A DNA stretch of 64,000 nt from NCBI RefSeq assembly GCF_000719475.1, contig NZ_JOGO01000025.1, positions 1 to 64,000 on the forward strand. Reading direction: 5' to 3'. How positions within the stretch are numbered: position 1 is the first letter of the stretch; each line of letters opens with the position of its first letter. The notes beneath the pieces were generated by a model. It worked only from the letters and a program-made list of their open reading frames with translations. It was not told the origin of the DNA and searched no databases. Source of the stretch: Streptomyces sp. NRRL F-5630. Lineage in GTDB: Bacteria; Actinomycetota; Actinomycetes; Streptomycetales; Streptomycetaceae. This document shows positions 14,965 through 24,582 of the stretch, in pieces. Both the position numbers and the translations under genes were made by a program.

Positions 14965-16428
14965 GTGGCGAGGATGAGAAGGTCCGTACGCTCCGCGAGG
15001 GCGGGTCTGCTCGGGTGTCTGCTTGTCGCGGCCGCGCTGACCGTGCCGGCCACCGCCGCGCACGCGGCGGGGCAGGTGTGCGACAAGTTCTGCGACGGGC
15101 GCGACCCGGCCGCCGCGAACGGGGAGCGCACCCCCGTCAGCGCCACGCTCTACGGGAGGACGCTCACCCTTCACCTGTCCGACAACGATGTCATGGGCTG
15201 GGGCTCCCTGGAGAACGGCAGCCCCGGCGACCAGGTGTGGCTCGACCGCTCCTTCGACGGCGGACGGAGCTGGTCCTCGGGCAGCAAGCTCGGCGTGACC
15301 ACCGTCCCGGACGGCAGCAGGAGCTGGCGCACCCTCATGTACAACGTGGACGAGTGGAACACCGGCGCCATCGGCGCCCTGCGCGCCTGCGGCAAGGCCG
15401 GTGACCGCGCCGAGATCGCCTGCACCGGCTGGGCGCGCACGGACTGGAACGCCTGGAGCCGCAGCACGGCGGCGGCGACCGCGCTCATGGCCGGGTACGA
15501 CCGGGACGACGGGAAGTTCGCCGGCTGGTGGACCTCCGCGACCGCGCTCACCTCCGTCATCGACAACATCCGCGTCAGCGGCATGTCCAGCTACGAGTAC
15601 GCCATCTCCACCACCTGGGAGAAGCAACGCGGCGCCGAGGGCGGGGACTTCACCAACAGCTACCTGGACGACACCGGCTGGTGGGGCCTCGCCTGGGTCG
15701 CCGCCTACGACGTGACCCACGAGCAGCGCTACCTCGACACCGCTCGCAAGGACGCCGACCACATGGCCGCCTACTGGACCGGTACCTGCGGCGGAGGTGT
15801 CCAGTGGGCCACCGACAAGCCGTACAAGAACGCCATCACCAACGAGCTGTACCTCCACCTCAACGCGGCCCTGCACAACCGCATCGGCGGCGACACCACG
15901 TACCTGGAGCGCGCGCGGGCCGAGTGGTCCTGGTTCAAGGGGAGCGGCCTCATCAACTCCGGCCACACCATCAACGACGGCCTCGACGACTCCTGCGCCA
16001 ACAACGGCGACACGACGTGGACCTACAACCAGGGGGTCGTCCTCGCCGGGCTCGCCGAACTCCACCGCGCGACCGGCGACGCGAGCCTGCTCGACAGCGC
16101 CCGTACCCTCGCGGACGCCTCCACCTCCTCCGGCTACCTCAACCCGGGCGGCACCCTCCACGAGCCCTACGAGCCGGACGGCACCGGGTGCACCTCCGAC
16201 GGCGACTCCTTCAAGGGCGCCTACGCGCGCGGCCTCGGCATCCTCGACAAGGAGCTGCCCGACCACCCCTACCGCGCCTACCTCGACCGCCAGGCCGACA
16301 CCGCCTACGCCAAGGACCGCGACAGCTTCGACCAGTACGGGCCGCACTGGGCGGGCCCGTTGACCGGCACGGGCAACGGCTGCCAGCACAGCGCACTCGA
16401 CCTGCTGAACGCGGCGGAGGACGACTGA
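14965..16428 (+). CDS. Secreted GH76 alpha-1,6-mannanase
   Basis: A 487-residue secreted glycoside hydrolase. The first 35 residues form a signal peptide (RRSVRSARAGLLGCLLVAAA... ending AAHAA). The GH76 (alpha/alpha)6 fold is recognised by the catalytic Asp pair in NSYLDDTGWWGLAW (Asp235-Asp236), the TYNQGVVLAGLAELHRATGD helix pair and the DGDSFKGAYARGL segment. GH76 enzymes cleave alpha-1,6-mannan of yeast walls or actinobacterial mannans. An N-terminal region of about 110 residues before the catalytic domain is not assigned. It is monocistronic, with the GACAACGTTGTC palindrome upstream as a possible operator. Confidence 0.87.
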   Translation: MARMRRSVRSARAGLLGCLLVAAALTVPATAAHAAGQVCDKFCDGRDPAAANGERTPVSATLYGRTLTLHLSDNDVMGWGSLENGSPGDQVWLDRSFDGGRSWSSGSKLGVTTVPDGSRSWRTLMYNVDEWNTGAIGALRACGKAGDRAEIACTGWARTDWNAWSRSTAAATALMAGYDRDDGKFAGWWTSATALTSVIDNIRVSGMSSYEYAISTTWEKQRGAEGGDFTNSYLDDTGWWGLAWVAAYDVTHEQRYLDTARKDADHMAAYWTGTCGGGVQWATDKPYKNAITNELYLHLNAALHNRIGGDTTYLERARAEWSWFKGSGLINSGHTINDGLDDSCANNGDTTWTYNQGVVLAGLAELHRATGDASLLDSARTLADASTSSGYLNPGGTLHEPYEPDGTGCTSDGDSFKGAYARGLGILDKELPDHPYRAYLDRQADTAYAKDRDSFDQYGPHWAGPLTGTGNGCQHSALDLLNAAEDD

Positions 16429-16553
16429 GCCCCGCCCCACCGCGCGGGCCGCCCCGTGGTCCTGCCCCTACCCCCGGGGTCACGCCGCGCTCGCCCGTCG
16501 TGCGGAGGTGGTTCCGGCCGCGGCGCTGTGGCCGGTGCCCGGCGCGCGGGAGA

Positions 16554-18611
16554 ATGCGGACCGTGACTGATGACGACCCGAATCTGTGGCTGGAAGACAT
16601 CGAGGGCGAGGCCGCCCTCGCGTGGGTGGGGGAGAGGAACGCCGAGGCGGAGGCCGAGCTGGCGGGGGACCCCGGCTTCGCCGCGCTCGAAGGGCGCCTG
16701 CGCGAGGTGCTCGACGCGAGCGACCGCATCCCCTACACGACACGACGAGGTGACCAGCGGTACAACTTCTGGCGGGACGCCGACCACGTGCGCGGGATGT
16801 GGCGGCGCACCACCACCGAGGAGTACCGCGAGGACGCCCCCGCCTGGGAGGTCCTGCTCGACGTCGACGCGCTCGCCGAGGCCGAGGGCGTCGACTGGGT
16901 GTGGAGCGGTGCCGTCGTGCGCGAGCCGGACCGGGAGCGGGCGCTCGTGCGGTTGTCGCGCGGTGGCGGCGACGCGGTCGAAATACGCGAATTCGACCTC
17001 GCACGAAGGGAGTTCGTCGGCGACGGCTTCCATGTCGCCGAGGCCAAGACCCGCATCGGGTGGGTCGACGAGGACACCGTCCTCATCGGCACCGGGCTCG
17101 CCGGCGGCTCGCTGACCGACTCCGGGTACGCGCGCACGGTACGACGGTGGCGGCGTGGGACGCCGCTCGACGAGGCCACCGTCGTGTACGAGGCGGAGCG
17201 CGGCGACATCGTGGCCTTCGGGTGGCACGACCGCACGCCGGGCTTCGAGCGGGACTTCGTCGGGCGGGCGCTCGACTTCTTCACCAGTGAGCTGTACCTC
17301 CTCGCCCCCGGTGACAGGCTCGTCAAAGTGGACGTGCCCGACGACGCCGAGGCGTACGCGCACCGCGAGCACCTGCTCGTGACGCTCAGGAGCGACTGGT
17401 TCGGCCACCCGGCGGGCGCGCTCCTCGCCTTCGGCTTCGACGCCTTCCTCGCGGGCGACCGCACAGCGCGCGTCCTCTTCGCGCCGGACGCCCGCACGGC
17501 CCTCGTCGGGCAGGCGTGGACCCGCCACCACCTGCTCCTGACGACGATGCGCGACGTCAGCACCCGTGTCGAGGTGCTCACGCCGACGCCCGAAGGCCCC
17601 TGGAAGCGCGCGCCGCTCACCGCCGTGCCGCCGCTCTCCGACGCCGCCGTCATGAACACGGACCCCGACACCGACGACGCCTACGATCTCGACGTGGAGG
17701 GCTTCCTCCAGCCGTCCACGCTCTTCCGGGGCCGTATCGGCACCCCCGCCGAGGTCCTCAGGCGGGCCCCCGCCCGCTTCGACGCCGAAGGACTCTCGGT
17801 ACGGCAGTACTTCGCGACCTCGCGGGACGGCACGCGCGTGCCCTACTTCGTGACCGGCCCCGACCACGCGGAGCGCGGCCCCGGGCCGACGCTCCTGTAC
17901 GGCTACGGCGGCTTCGAGGTCTCCCTCACCCCGGCGTACGGGGCCGTGAGCGGCCGGGCGTGGCTGGAGCGCGGCGGCACGCGCGTCGTCGCGAATATCC
18001 GGGGCGGCGGCGAGTACGGGCCCGGCTGGCACCGCGCCGCGCTGAAGGCCGAACGGCCGCGCGCCTACGAGGACTTCGCCGCCGTCGCCGCCGACCTCGT
18101 CGCACGCGGCATCACCACCCCCGCCCTGCTCGGCGCGTGGGGCGGCAGCAACGGCGGCCTCCTCATGGGCGCGATGCTCACCCGGTACCCCGAACTCTTC
18201 GGCGCGGTGGTCGCCGAGATCCCGCTGCTCGACATGCTCCGCTACCACCGGCTCCTCGCGGGGGCCTCCTGGACGGCGGAGTACGGGGACCCGGAGGACG
18301 AGGCGGACCGCCCGCACCTGCGCGCGCTCTCCCCGTACCACCGCCTCACCGCGGACCGCGCCTACCCGCCCCTCCTCCTGCGCACGTCCACCCGCGACGA
18401 CCGCGTGCACCCGGGCCACGCCCGCAAGTTCGCCGCGCGGATGCGGGAACTCGGCCACTCCGTCCTGCTGTACGAGAGCCCGGGCGGCGGGCACGGCGGC
18501 GGGAGCGACAACGGGCAGGCCGCGTTCAACAGCGCGCTCGCGTACACCTTCCTGTGGCACCACCTGAACCCGCGGCGGTCCGGCGGATCGGCTCCTCCGG
18601 ACCACGAGTGA
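16554..18611 (+). CDS. Prolyl oligopeptidase family serine peptidase (S9A)
   Basis: A 685-residue cytoplasmic serine peptidase. The C-terminal alpha/beta-hydrolase domain has the nucleophile Ser532 in GGSNGG, Asp615 or 616 in STRDDRVHPGH and His647 in GGGHGGG. The preceding LLYGYGGFEVSLTP and NIRGGGEYGPGWH blocks are typical of S9A enzymes. The N-terminal half is the seven-bladed propeller. ATG 16554 and GTG 16563 are both possible starts. Length matches the family (about 690). No signal peptide is present. It is followed by a hairpin at 18617-18646. Confidence 0.88.
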   Translation: MRTVTDDDPNLWLEDIEGEAALAWVGERNAEAEAELAGDPGFAALEGRLREVLDASDRIPYTTRRGDQRYNFWRDADHVRGMWRRTTTEEYREDAPAWEVLLDVDALAEAEGVDWVWSGAVVREPDRERALVRLSRGGGDAVEIREFDLARREFVGDGFHVAEAKTRIGWVDEDTVLIGTGLAGGSLTDSGYARTVRRWRRGTPLDEATVVYEAERGDIVAFGWHDRTPGFERDFVGRALDFFTSELYLLAPGDRLVKVDVPDDAEAYAHREHLLVTLRSDWFGHPAGALLAFGFDAFLAGDRTARVLFAPDARTALVGQAWTRHHLLLTTMRDVSTRVEVLTPTPEGPWKRAPLTAVPPLSDAAVMNTDPDTDDAYDLDVEGFLQPSTLFRGRIGTPAEVLRRAPARFDAEGLSVRQYFATSRDGTRVPYFVTGPDHAERGPGPTLLYGYGGFEVSLTPAYGAVSGRAWLERGGTRVVANIRGGGEYGPGWHRAALKAERPRAYEDFAAVAADLVARGITTPALLGAWGGSNGGLLMGAMLTRYPELFGAVVAEIPLLDMLRYHRLLAGASWTAEYGDPEDEADRPHLRALSPYHRLTADRAYPPLLLRTSTRDDRVHPGHARKFAARMRELGHSVLLYESPGGGHGGGSDNGQAAFNSALAYTFLWHHLNPRRSGGSAPPDHE

Positions 18612-18616
18612 GCGCG

Positions 18617-18646
18617 GCCGGTCCGGGCCCCCGGGGACGGACCGGC
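18617..18646 (+). terminator. Hairpin after the prolyl oligopeptidase gene
   Basis: GCCGGTCCG / CGGACCGGC, perfect 9-bp stem with a 12-nt loop, starting 6 bases after the stop codon. Confidence 0.55.
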
Positions 18647-18777
18647 ACGCCCTCGAAGGTCCGCCGCCCCGGCCGCGTAGGTCGCGGAGGCGGAGGCGGT
18701 AGAGGAGGTGCGGGGCGCCGTCCAACCCGCCCGCCTGAATGGCGAGTTCGGCGGGCGGGGCGGAGGGGCGGGCCTCC

Positions 18778-18814
18778 GCGCCGGGACGGGTCCGCACGGG
18801 ACCCGTCCCGGCGC
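18778..18814 (-). terminator. Hairpin after the alpha-xylosidase gene
   Basis: A perfect 16-bp stem (GCGCCGGGACGGGTCC and its complement) around GCACG, 9 bases beyond the stop of the minus-strand gene at 18823. It ends the sugar operon and separates it from the convergent peptidase gene. Confidence 0.7.
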
Positions 18815-18822
18815 CAAGGTGT

Positions 18823-21153
18823 TCAGTCCTCCTCCGCCTCCACGAGCACCCGCGTCGTCCCTGCCGCGCAGCGCAGCGCGTCGTCGGCGGTCCGCGTGGC
18901 ACCGGCCGTCTCGGTCCGTACGCGATGGCCCGGCACTTCGACACGCCACGGCAGCGCGCTGTCCGTGGTGATCTCCAGTCCGTCCGGCGTGCGGTGGACC
19001 GTGAAGGTCGCGGCGGTGCCCGTGCCGTCCGGGCGGGGGATCGGGGTGACTGTCCCCGCGGGCCCCGGGTGGACCCGCAGGGTCACCTCGTCGTCCCAGT
19101 CCGAGACCGGTCCCTCCTCGTGCGCGGCGAGCGGCAGGGCGGAACCGGGGCGGGCCAGGAGCGGAAGGGTGTCCAGCGGGTGGTGCTCGCGGCGCCAGCC
19201 CGGTCCCGTGACCCGCTCGCCGGTCAGGAGGTGCGTCCAGGTGCCCTCGGGGACGTAGTACTCCACCAGGCCGTCCGCGTCGAGGACGGGCGCGACGAGG
19301 AGGTCGTCGCCGAGCATGTACTGCCGGTCCAGGGTGCGGCAGGCGGGATCGTCGGGGAACTCCAGGAGCATCGCCCGCATGACGGGGACGCCCTCCTCGT
19401 GCGCCTGGAGCGCCGCGCGGTAGAGGTACGGCATGAGACGGTGCTTGAGCCGCGTGTACGCGCGGGTCACGTCGACCGCCTCCGTGCCGTAGTCCCACGG
19501 CACCCGGTACGACGTCGAGCCGTGCAACCGGCTGTGCGAGGACAGCAGGCCGAACTGCACCCAGCGGGTGAAGAGTTCAGGTGAGGGCCTGCCCTCGAAG
19601 CCGCCGATGTCGTGACTCCAGAAGCCGAAGCCCGACAGGCCGAGCGAGAGACCGCCACGCAGCGACTCCGCCATGGCCTCGAACGTCGACTCGCAGTCCC
19701 CGCCCCAGTGGACGGGCAGGCGCTGGCCGCCCGTGGTCGCCGAACGGGCGAAGAGCACGGCCTCGTGCTCGCCGCGCTCCTCGCGCAGGAGGTCGAAGAC
19801 GGTCTCGTTGTAGAGCTGGGTGTACAGGTTGTGCGTCCGCGCCGGATCGCCGCCGTCGTGCCAGGCGACGCCCTCGGCCGGCACGCGCTCGCCGAAGTCC
19901 GTCTTGAAGCAGTCCACGCCCTGGTCGAGCAGCACCTTCAAGTGCCCCTGGTACCAGGCGCGTGCCTCGGGATTCGTGAAGTCCACGAGTCCCATCCCGG
20001 CCTGCCACTGGTCCCACTGCCACACGTCGCCGTCCGTCGTGCGCAGCAGGTAGCCGCGCTCCGCCCCCTCGGCGAAGAGCGGGGACTTCTGCGCGATGTA
20101 CGGGTTGATCCACACGCATATCCGCAGCCCGTGCCGCTCCTTGAGCCGCCGCAGCATCGCCTCGGGTTCGGGGAAGACCGCCGGGTCCCACGTGAAGTCG
20201 CACCACTGGTAGCCGCGCATCCAGAAGCAGTCGAAGTGGAAGACCGAGAGCGGGATGCCCCGCTCGGCCATGCCCTCCACGAAGCGGGTCACGGTCTCCT
20301 CGTCGTACGAGGTCGTGAACGACGTCGAGAGCCACAGCCCGAACGACCAGGCGGGCGGCAGCGCGGGACGCCCGGTGAGCGCCGTGTAGCGGCCGAGGGC
20401 CCGCTTGGGCGTGGGACCGGCGAGCACGAAGAACTCCAGGCTCTGGTCCTCGACACTGAACTGCGTCTGTCCCACCGCCTCCGAGCCGATCTCGTACGAG
20501 ACGAGCCCCGGGTGGTTGACGAAGACGCCGTAGCCCCTGCTGCTCAGGTGGAATGGGACGTTCTTGTACGCCTGTTCACTGCTCGTGCCGCCGTCCGCCT
20601 GCCACAGGTCCACGGTCTGGCCGTTGCGCGTGAAGGGGGTGAAGCGCTCGCCGAGCCCGTAGACCTGCTCGCCGACGCCGAGCGCGAGCCGGGCGAGCGT
20701 GAAGTGCCGGCCGTCCGCGTCCGTCGCGAAGCCGAGGCCGCGCGGGCCGAGCGAGGTGAGCGTCCTGCCCTCGTGGTCGAGGAACTCGATTCCCCACTCC
20801 GCTCCGGGAGCCGAGGAGAGCCGCGCGCTGAGGGGACCGGCGGCGAGGTGGGCGACGCCGTCCTCGTGGCACGTGCGGCCCGCCCCCGCGACCGGTTCGG
20901 CGAGGGCGAAGTCGGGGCCGCGGTGGCGGCGGCCCGCGTGGTGGGTCAGCCGCACCCCGATCACGCCCTCGGCGGGGGCCCACAACTCGACGGTCAGCAA
21001 AGGGCTGTTGAGCGTCGCGCCCCGCGTCGTCTCCCAGCGTACCGCCGCGTACGCGGTCAGCCGCTCGGGGCCCACCTCCACATCGGCGACGGTGGTGGCG
21101 TGCCGCAGGGTCACGCCGGGACGCAGCTGCCAGTAGCCATCGGTGAACTTCAT
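18823..21153 (-). CDS. GH31 alpha-xylosidase (YicI-like)
   Basis: A 776-residue GH31 enzyme. The nucleophile Asp419 lies in CFKTDFGERVP, the subtype seen in YicI-type alpha-xylosidases (KTDFGExIP) rather than the WxDMxE motif of alpha-glucosidases. The acid/base is Asp486 in HWGGDCEST. The N-terminal beta-sandwich and FHFDCFWMRGYQWCDFTWD block are also typical. No signal peptide is present, so it acts on imported oligosaccharides, releasing alpha-1,6-xylose. ATG 21153 overlaps the stop of the GH1 gene (ATGA). It is the last gene of the LacI-controlled sugar operon. Confidence 0.88.
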   Translation of the reverse strand: MKFTDGYWQLRPGVTLRHATTVADVEVGPERLTAYAAVRWETTRGATLNSPLLTVELWAPAEGVIGVRLTHHAGRRHRGPDFALAEPVAGAGRTCHEDGVAHLAAGPLSARLSSAPGAEWGIEFLDHEGRTLTSLGPRGLGFATDADGRHFTLARLALGVGEQVYGLGERFTPFTRNGQTVDLWQADGGTSSEQAYKNVPFHLSSRGYGVFVNHPGLVSYEIGSEAVGQTQFSVEDQSLEFFVLAGPTPKRALGRYTALTGRPALPPAWSFGLWLSTSFTTSYDEETVTRFVEGMAERGIPLSVFHFDCFWMRGYQWCDFTWDPAVFPEPEAMLRRLKERHGLRICVWINPYIAQKSPLFAEGAERGYLLRTTDGDVWQWDQWQAGMGLVDFTNPEARAWYQGHLKVLLDQGVDCFKTDFGERVPAEGVAWHDGGDPARTHNLYTQLYNETVFDLLREERGEHEAVLFARSATTGGQRLPVHWGGDCESTFEAMAESLRGGLSLGLSGFGFWSHDIGGFEGRPSPELFTRWVQFGLLSSHSRLHGSTSYRVPWDYGTEAVDVTRAYTRLKHRLMPYLYRAALQAHEEGVPVMRAMLLEFPDDPACRTLDRQYMLGDDLLVAPVLDADGLVEYYVPEGTWTHLLTGERVTGPGWRREHHPLDTLPLLARPGSALPLAAHEEGPVSDWDDEVTLRVHPGPAGTVTPIPRPDGTGTAATFTVHRTPDGLEITTDSALPWRVEVPGHRVRTETAGATRTADDALRCAAGTTRVLVEAEED

Positions 21154-22592
21154 GCGGGGCGCTCCTGGTCGGCCGGGGTGGCGGGGTTCGCGGGGGTGCT
21201 CATGGTGGTGGACCGGTGGTGGGCGAGCAGGCCCGCGTACCAGTGGTAGCTGTCCTTGGGCAGACGCTCGCCGCTCGCGTAGTCCACGCGGACGAGGCCG
21301 AAGCGCTGCTCGTAGCCGCGCGCCCACTCGAAGTTGTCGAGCAGCGACCAGGCGTAGTACGCGCGCACGTCCGCGCCCTCGGCGATCGCGTCCGCGAGCG
21401 CGGTCAGGTGCGTGTCGAGGTAGCGGACGCGGTCGGCGTCGTGGACCGCGCCGTCCGGCGCGACGGTGTCGGCCTCGGCCGAGCCGTTCTCGGTGATCCG
21501 GAGCGGCGGCAGCCCCGGGTGGCGCGCGGCCAGTTCGCGCAGCAGGGCGGGGAGCGCCTCGGGGACGACGGGCCAGCCCATCGTCGTGTGCCGGGTGCCG
21601 TACGGGTCCGTCTCCGCGACACCGATGTCGACGGCGGTGCGCAGGCGGGGCTCGCTCTCGTGGTGCGGGGCCGCGCGGACGGTGAGCGGGCGGTAGTAGT
21701 TGAGGCCGAGGAAGTCCAGCGGGGCGCCGATGACGCGGAGGTCGTCCTCGTGGCGGAGCCCGGCGAGGGCGTCGGCGAGCGGGCCCCAGGTCTCCTGCTC
21801 GCCCTCGGGGTAGTGCCCGGCGAAGAGCGGGTCCGTCCACACGTCGTTGTGCAGGGTGGTGGCGCGGCGCAGCGCGGCGAGGTCGTCGGGGTGCTCGCTC
21901 GCCGCCTCGATCCGGTCGAGGTTGAGGGTGATGCCGACCTCGCGCGCTCCGGCCGCGCGCAGCGCCTCGGTGCCGAGACCGTGGGCGAGGAGCAGGTGGT
22001 GGGCGGCGGCGAGCGCGCCGACGCCCTCGCGCGCTCCGGGGGCGTGGCGGCCCTCCGCGTAGCCGTTGAAGGCGGTGCAGTACGGCTCGTTGAGCGTGAT
22101 CCAGCTTCCGACGCGGTCCCCGAGCCGCTCGGCCACGACGGCCGTGTACGCGGCGAAGTGCTCGGCGGTCGCGCGCTCGCGCCAGCCGCCCCGGTCCTCC
22201 AGGGCTTGCGGGAGGTCCCAGTGGTAGAGCGTCGCGGTCGGCGAGATCCCGGCGGCGAGCAGCGCGTCCGTCAGCCGGTCGTAGAAGTCGAGGCCCTTCG
22301 CGTTGACGGCCCCCGTGCCCTGCGGCAGGACGCGGGGCCACGCGATCGAGAAGCGGTAGGCGTCGACGCCGAGCCCGGCGAGCAGCGCGATGTCCTCGGG
22401 CCAGCGGTGGTAGTGGTCGCAGGCGACGTCACCGGTCGCCCCGTCCTGGGTGCGGCCCGGGGTGTGGCTGAACGTGTCCCAGATCGAGGGGCCGCGCCCG
22501 TCCTCGTCGTGGGCGCCCTCGATCTGGTAGGCGGCGGTGGCGGCGCCGAAGCGGAAGCCGGGGGGGAAGACGGGGTAGGGGGTGGTGCTCAT
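21150..22592 (-). CDS. GH1 beta-glucosidase
   Basis: A 480-residue GH1 enzyme with the family opening FPPGFRFGAATAAYQIEGA, acid/base Glu169 in TLNEP and nucleophile Glu368 in ITENG, plus WSLLDNFEWARGY near the end. It is cytoplasmic. It would remove beta-linked glucose (or galactose) from oligosaccharides brought in by the adjacent ABC importer. In combination with the alpha-xylosidase it suggests xyloglucan-derived oligosaccharides. It lies 106 bases after the permease gene and is coupled to the GH31 gene. Confidence 0.9.
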   Translation of the reverse strand: MSTTPYPVFPPGFRFGAATAAYQIEGAHDEDGRGPSIWDTFSHTPGRTQDGATGDVACDHYHRWPEDIALLAGLGVDAYRFSIAWPRVLPQGTGAVNAKGLDFYDRLTDALLAAGISPTATLYHWDLPQALEDRGGWRERATAEHFAAYTAVVAERLGDRVGSWITLNEPYCTAFNGYAEGRHAPGAREGVGALAAAHHLLLAHGLGTEALRAAGAREVGITLNLDRIEAASEHPDDLAALRRATTLHNDVWTDPLFAGHYPEGEQETWGPLADALAGLRHEDDLRVIGAPLDFLGLNYYRPLTVRAAPHHESEPRLRTAVDIGVAETDPYGTRHTTMGWPVVPEALPALLRELAARHPGLPPLRITENGSAEADTVAPDGAVHDADRVRYLDTHLTALADAIAEGADVRAYYAWSLLDNFEWARGYEQRFGLVRVDYASGERLPKDSYHWYAGLLAHHRSTTMSTPANPATPADQERPA

Positions 22593-22698
22593 GCGTGCCT
22601 TTCGGGGCGGTGGGGGTGGCGGGGGCGTGGACGGCCGGCGGGTGCGGGCGGCGGGGCGGGACCCGGGCGCGGCTGACCCTTCCGGGGTCTGGGCGGGG

Positions 22699-23610
22699 TC
22701 ACTTCACCGAGCCGCCGGTGATCCCCGCCGCCACGTACTTCTGCGCGAGGACGAGGAGGACGGCGGCCGGTACGGCGGAGACGACGGCGGTCGCCATGAC
22801 CGCGCCCCAGTCGCTGACGTGGGCGCCGATGTACTCGTACATGCTCAGCGTGATGGGCTTGACGGCGTCCGTCGTATTGAGCGTGAGCGCGAACATGAAG
22901 TCGGACCAGGCGAAGAGGAAGGTGAACAGACCGGCCGTGATGAGGGCGTTGCGGCTCATGGGCAGGACGACGCGGACGAAGGCCGTGAAGCGGTTCGCGC
23001 CGTCGACCATCGCCGCCTCGACGACCTCGCGCGGCACCGAGACCATGAAGGAGCGCAGGAGCACGATCGAGAAGGGCAGGCCGAGCGAGGCGTCCGCGAG
23101 GATCAGGCCGGGGAGGGAGTTGGTGAGGCCGAGGTCCACATAGGCGCTGTAGAGGGCGTTCGCGATGACGATGCCGGGCACCATCTGCGTGATGAGCGTG
23201 CCGAAGACGACGGTGCGGGCGCCGCGCAGGCCGAGCTGGGCGAGCCCGTACGCGGCGGGCGCGGCCAGGGCGAGGCAGACGACGACGGCGCCGAGGGCGA
23301 CGAGGAGGCTCGTCACGAGCGAGTCGCCCTGACTGCTGAGCGCGCGGCTGAAGTTGCCCCAGCCGGGCGAGGTGGGCAGCCAGCTCGTCGAGGCGAGCCC
23401 CTCACCGGGCTGGAGGGCGATGTTGACCATCCAGTAGAGCGGGAAGAGCAGCACCACGAGGACGAGGAGCGCGACGACCGTGTTGCCCGCGCGGCGCAGG
23501 CGGCGGCTCGTGGGCTCGGCGGTGGTGAGGGGGCCGGGGGACTTCCGGGCACCGGCCGGGGCGGTCCGCGCGGCGGCGGGGACGCCCTGCGGAGTGGCGG
23601 GTGTGGTCAT
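22699..23610 (-). CDS. Sugar ABC transporter permease (MalG type)
   Basis: A 303-residue inner-membrane permease of the carbohydrate-uptake-1 class. Six membrane segments follow a 45-residue cytoplasmic N-terminus. The EAA coupling motif is EAAMVDGANRFTAFVRVVLPMS. The gene lies five bases after the MalF-type permease. No ATP-binding subunit is encoded in the operon, as is usual in Streptomyces, where the shared MsiK ATPase serves many sugar importers; that is inference here. Confidence 0.88.
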   Translation of the reverse strand: MTTPATPQGVPAAARTAPAGARKSPGPLTTAEPTSRRLRRAGNTVVALLVLVVLLFPLYWMVNIALQPGEGLASTSWLPTSPGWGNFSRALSSQGDSLVTSLLVALGAVVVCLALAAPAAYGLAQLGLRGARTVVFGTLITQMVPGIVIANALYSAYVDLGLTNSLPGLILADASLGLPFSIVLLRSFMVSVPREVVEAAMVDGANRFTAFVRVVLPMSRNALITAGLFTFLFAWSDFMFALTLNTTDAVKPITLSMYEYIGAHVSDWGAVMATAVVSAVPAAVLLVLAQKYVAAGITGGSVK

Positions 23611-23615
23611 GCGGC

Positions 23616-24575
23616 TCACTTCCCCTGTCCGAAGTCGGAACGGTTGGCGCGCAGGTAGAGGACGGCGAAGACGGCGCTCACCAGGATGAGGACGTTGCCG
23701 ACGACGGCTCCCTGCCCGAAGTCGAGTTGCTGGAAGGAGAGCTGGTACGTGACCGTGCCGAGGGTCTGCGTGGAGTCGGCCGGGCCGCCGCCGGTGAGGG
23801 CGAGGATCAGGTCGAGGATCTTGACCGTCGACATGAAACCGAGGACGAGGACGACGGTCACGACGGGCCGCAGCATCGGCAGCGTCACGGAGCGGAAGGT
23901 GCGCCAGGCGCCCGCGCCGTCGAGCGCGGCGGCCTCGTACAGCTCGCGCGGGATCTCCTGGAGCCCCCCGTAGAGGATCACCATGTTGAAGGGGATGCCG
24001 ACCCAGATGTTCACGAGGACGGCGGAGGTGAGCGCGACGCCGGGACTGCTGAGCCAGTGCACGGGCGAGTCGACGAGGTGCAAATTCGTCAGGAGGCTGT
24101 TGACGACGCCGGTGTCCTGGTCGAGGAGTTTGCGCCACACAACGGCCGAGACGACCATCGGGACGAGCCACGGCAGGAGGAGCAGGGCGCGGACGGGGCC
24201 CGCGAGGCGGAAGCGGCGCGAGAAGAAGACCGCGAGCGCCAGGCCGAGGACGAACTGCCCGAGGAGCGAGCCGAGGACGAAGAGGAGCGTGTGGCCGAGC
24301 GAGTCGGTGAAGAGCGGGTTGTCGAAGACCTTGCGCCAGTTGTCGAGGCCGTTGAACGGGGCCTCGCCGGTGAAGAAGGTGCGCGGCGTGTAGTGCTGGA
24401 AGCTCATCACGACGTTGCGGACGAGCGGGTAGCCGAAGAAGGCCAGCATGTAGAGCACGGCGGGGAGGACGAAGCACCAGCGCAGCAGGGCCGCGCGAGC
24501 GCCGCCCCGGTGGCTGGGGCCGTGCGGGGCGGGGGCCCGCGTGCTGGAGGTGCCGGGGGCTGCGGTCAGGGCCAT
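23616..24575 (-). CDS. Sugar ABC transporter permease (MalF type)
   Basis: A 319-residue permease with six membrane segments and the EAA motif EAAALDGAGAWRTFRSVTLPML. The TGGGPADSTQTL loop near residue 265 is typical of MalF-like sugar permeases (LTxGGPxxxT). It lies 7 bases after the binding-protein gene and 5 bases before the MalG-type gene, and with them forms a CUT1 oligosaccharide importer. Confidence 0.88.
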   Translation of the reverse strand: MALTAAPGTSSTRAPAPHGPSHRGGARAALLRWCFVLPAVLYMLAFFGYPLVRNVVMSFQHYTPRTFFTGEAPFNGLDNWRKVFDNPLFTDSLGHTLLFVLGSLLGQFVLGLALAVFFSRRFRLAGPVRALLLLPWLVPMVVSAVVWRKLLDQDTGVVNSLLTNLHLVDSPVHWLSSPGVALTSAVLVNIWVGIPFNMVILYGGLQEIPRELYEAAALDGAGAWRTFRSVTLPMLRPVVTVVLVLGFMSTVKILDLILALTGGGPADSTQTLGTVTYQLSFQQLDFGQGAVVGNVLILVSAVFAVLYLRANRSDFGQGK

Positions 24576-24582
24576 GGCGTGC

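Noticed and set aside
15528..16553. Upstream part of the frame containing the prolyl oligopeptidase
   Set aside because: It lies inside the GH76 gene in another frame and is Arg/Pro/His-rich; the peptidase family starts at 16554 or 16563.
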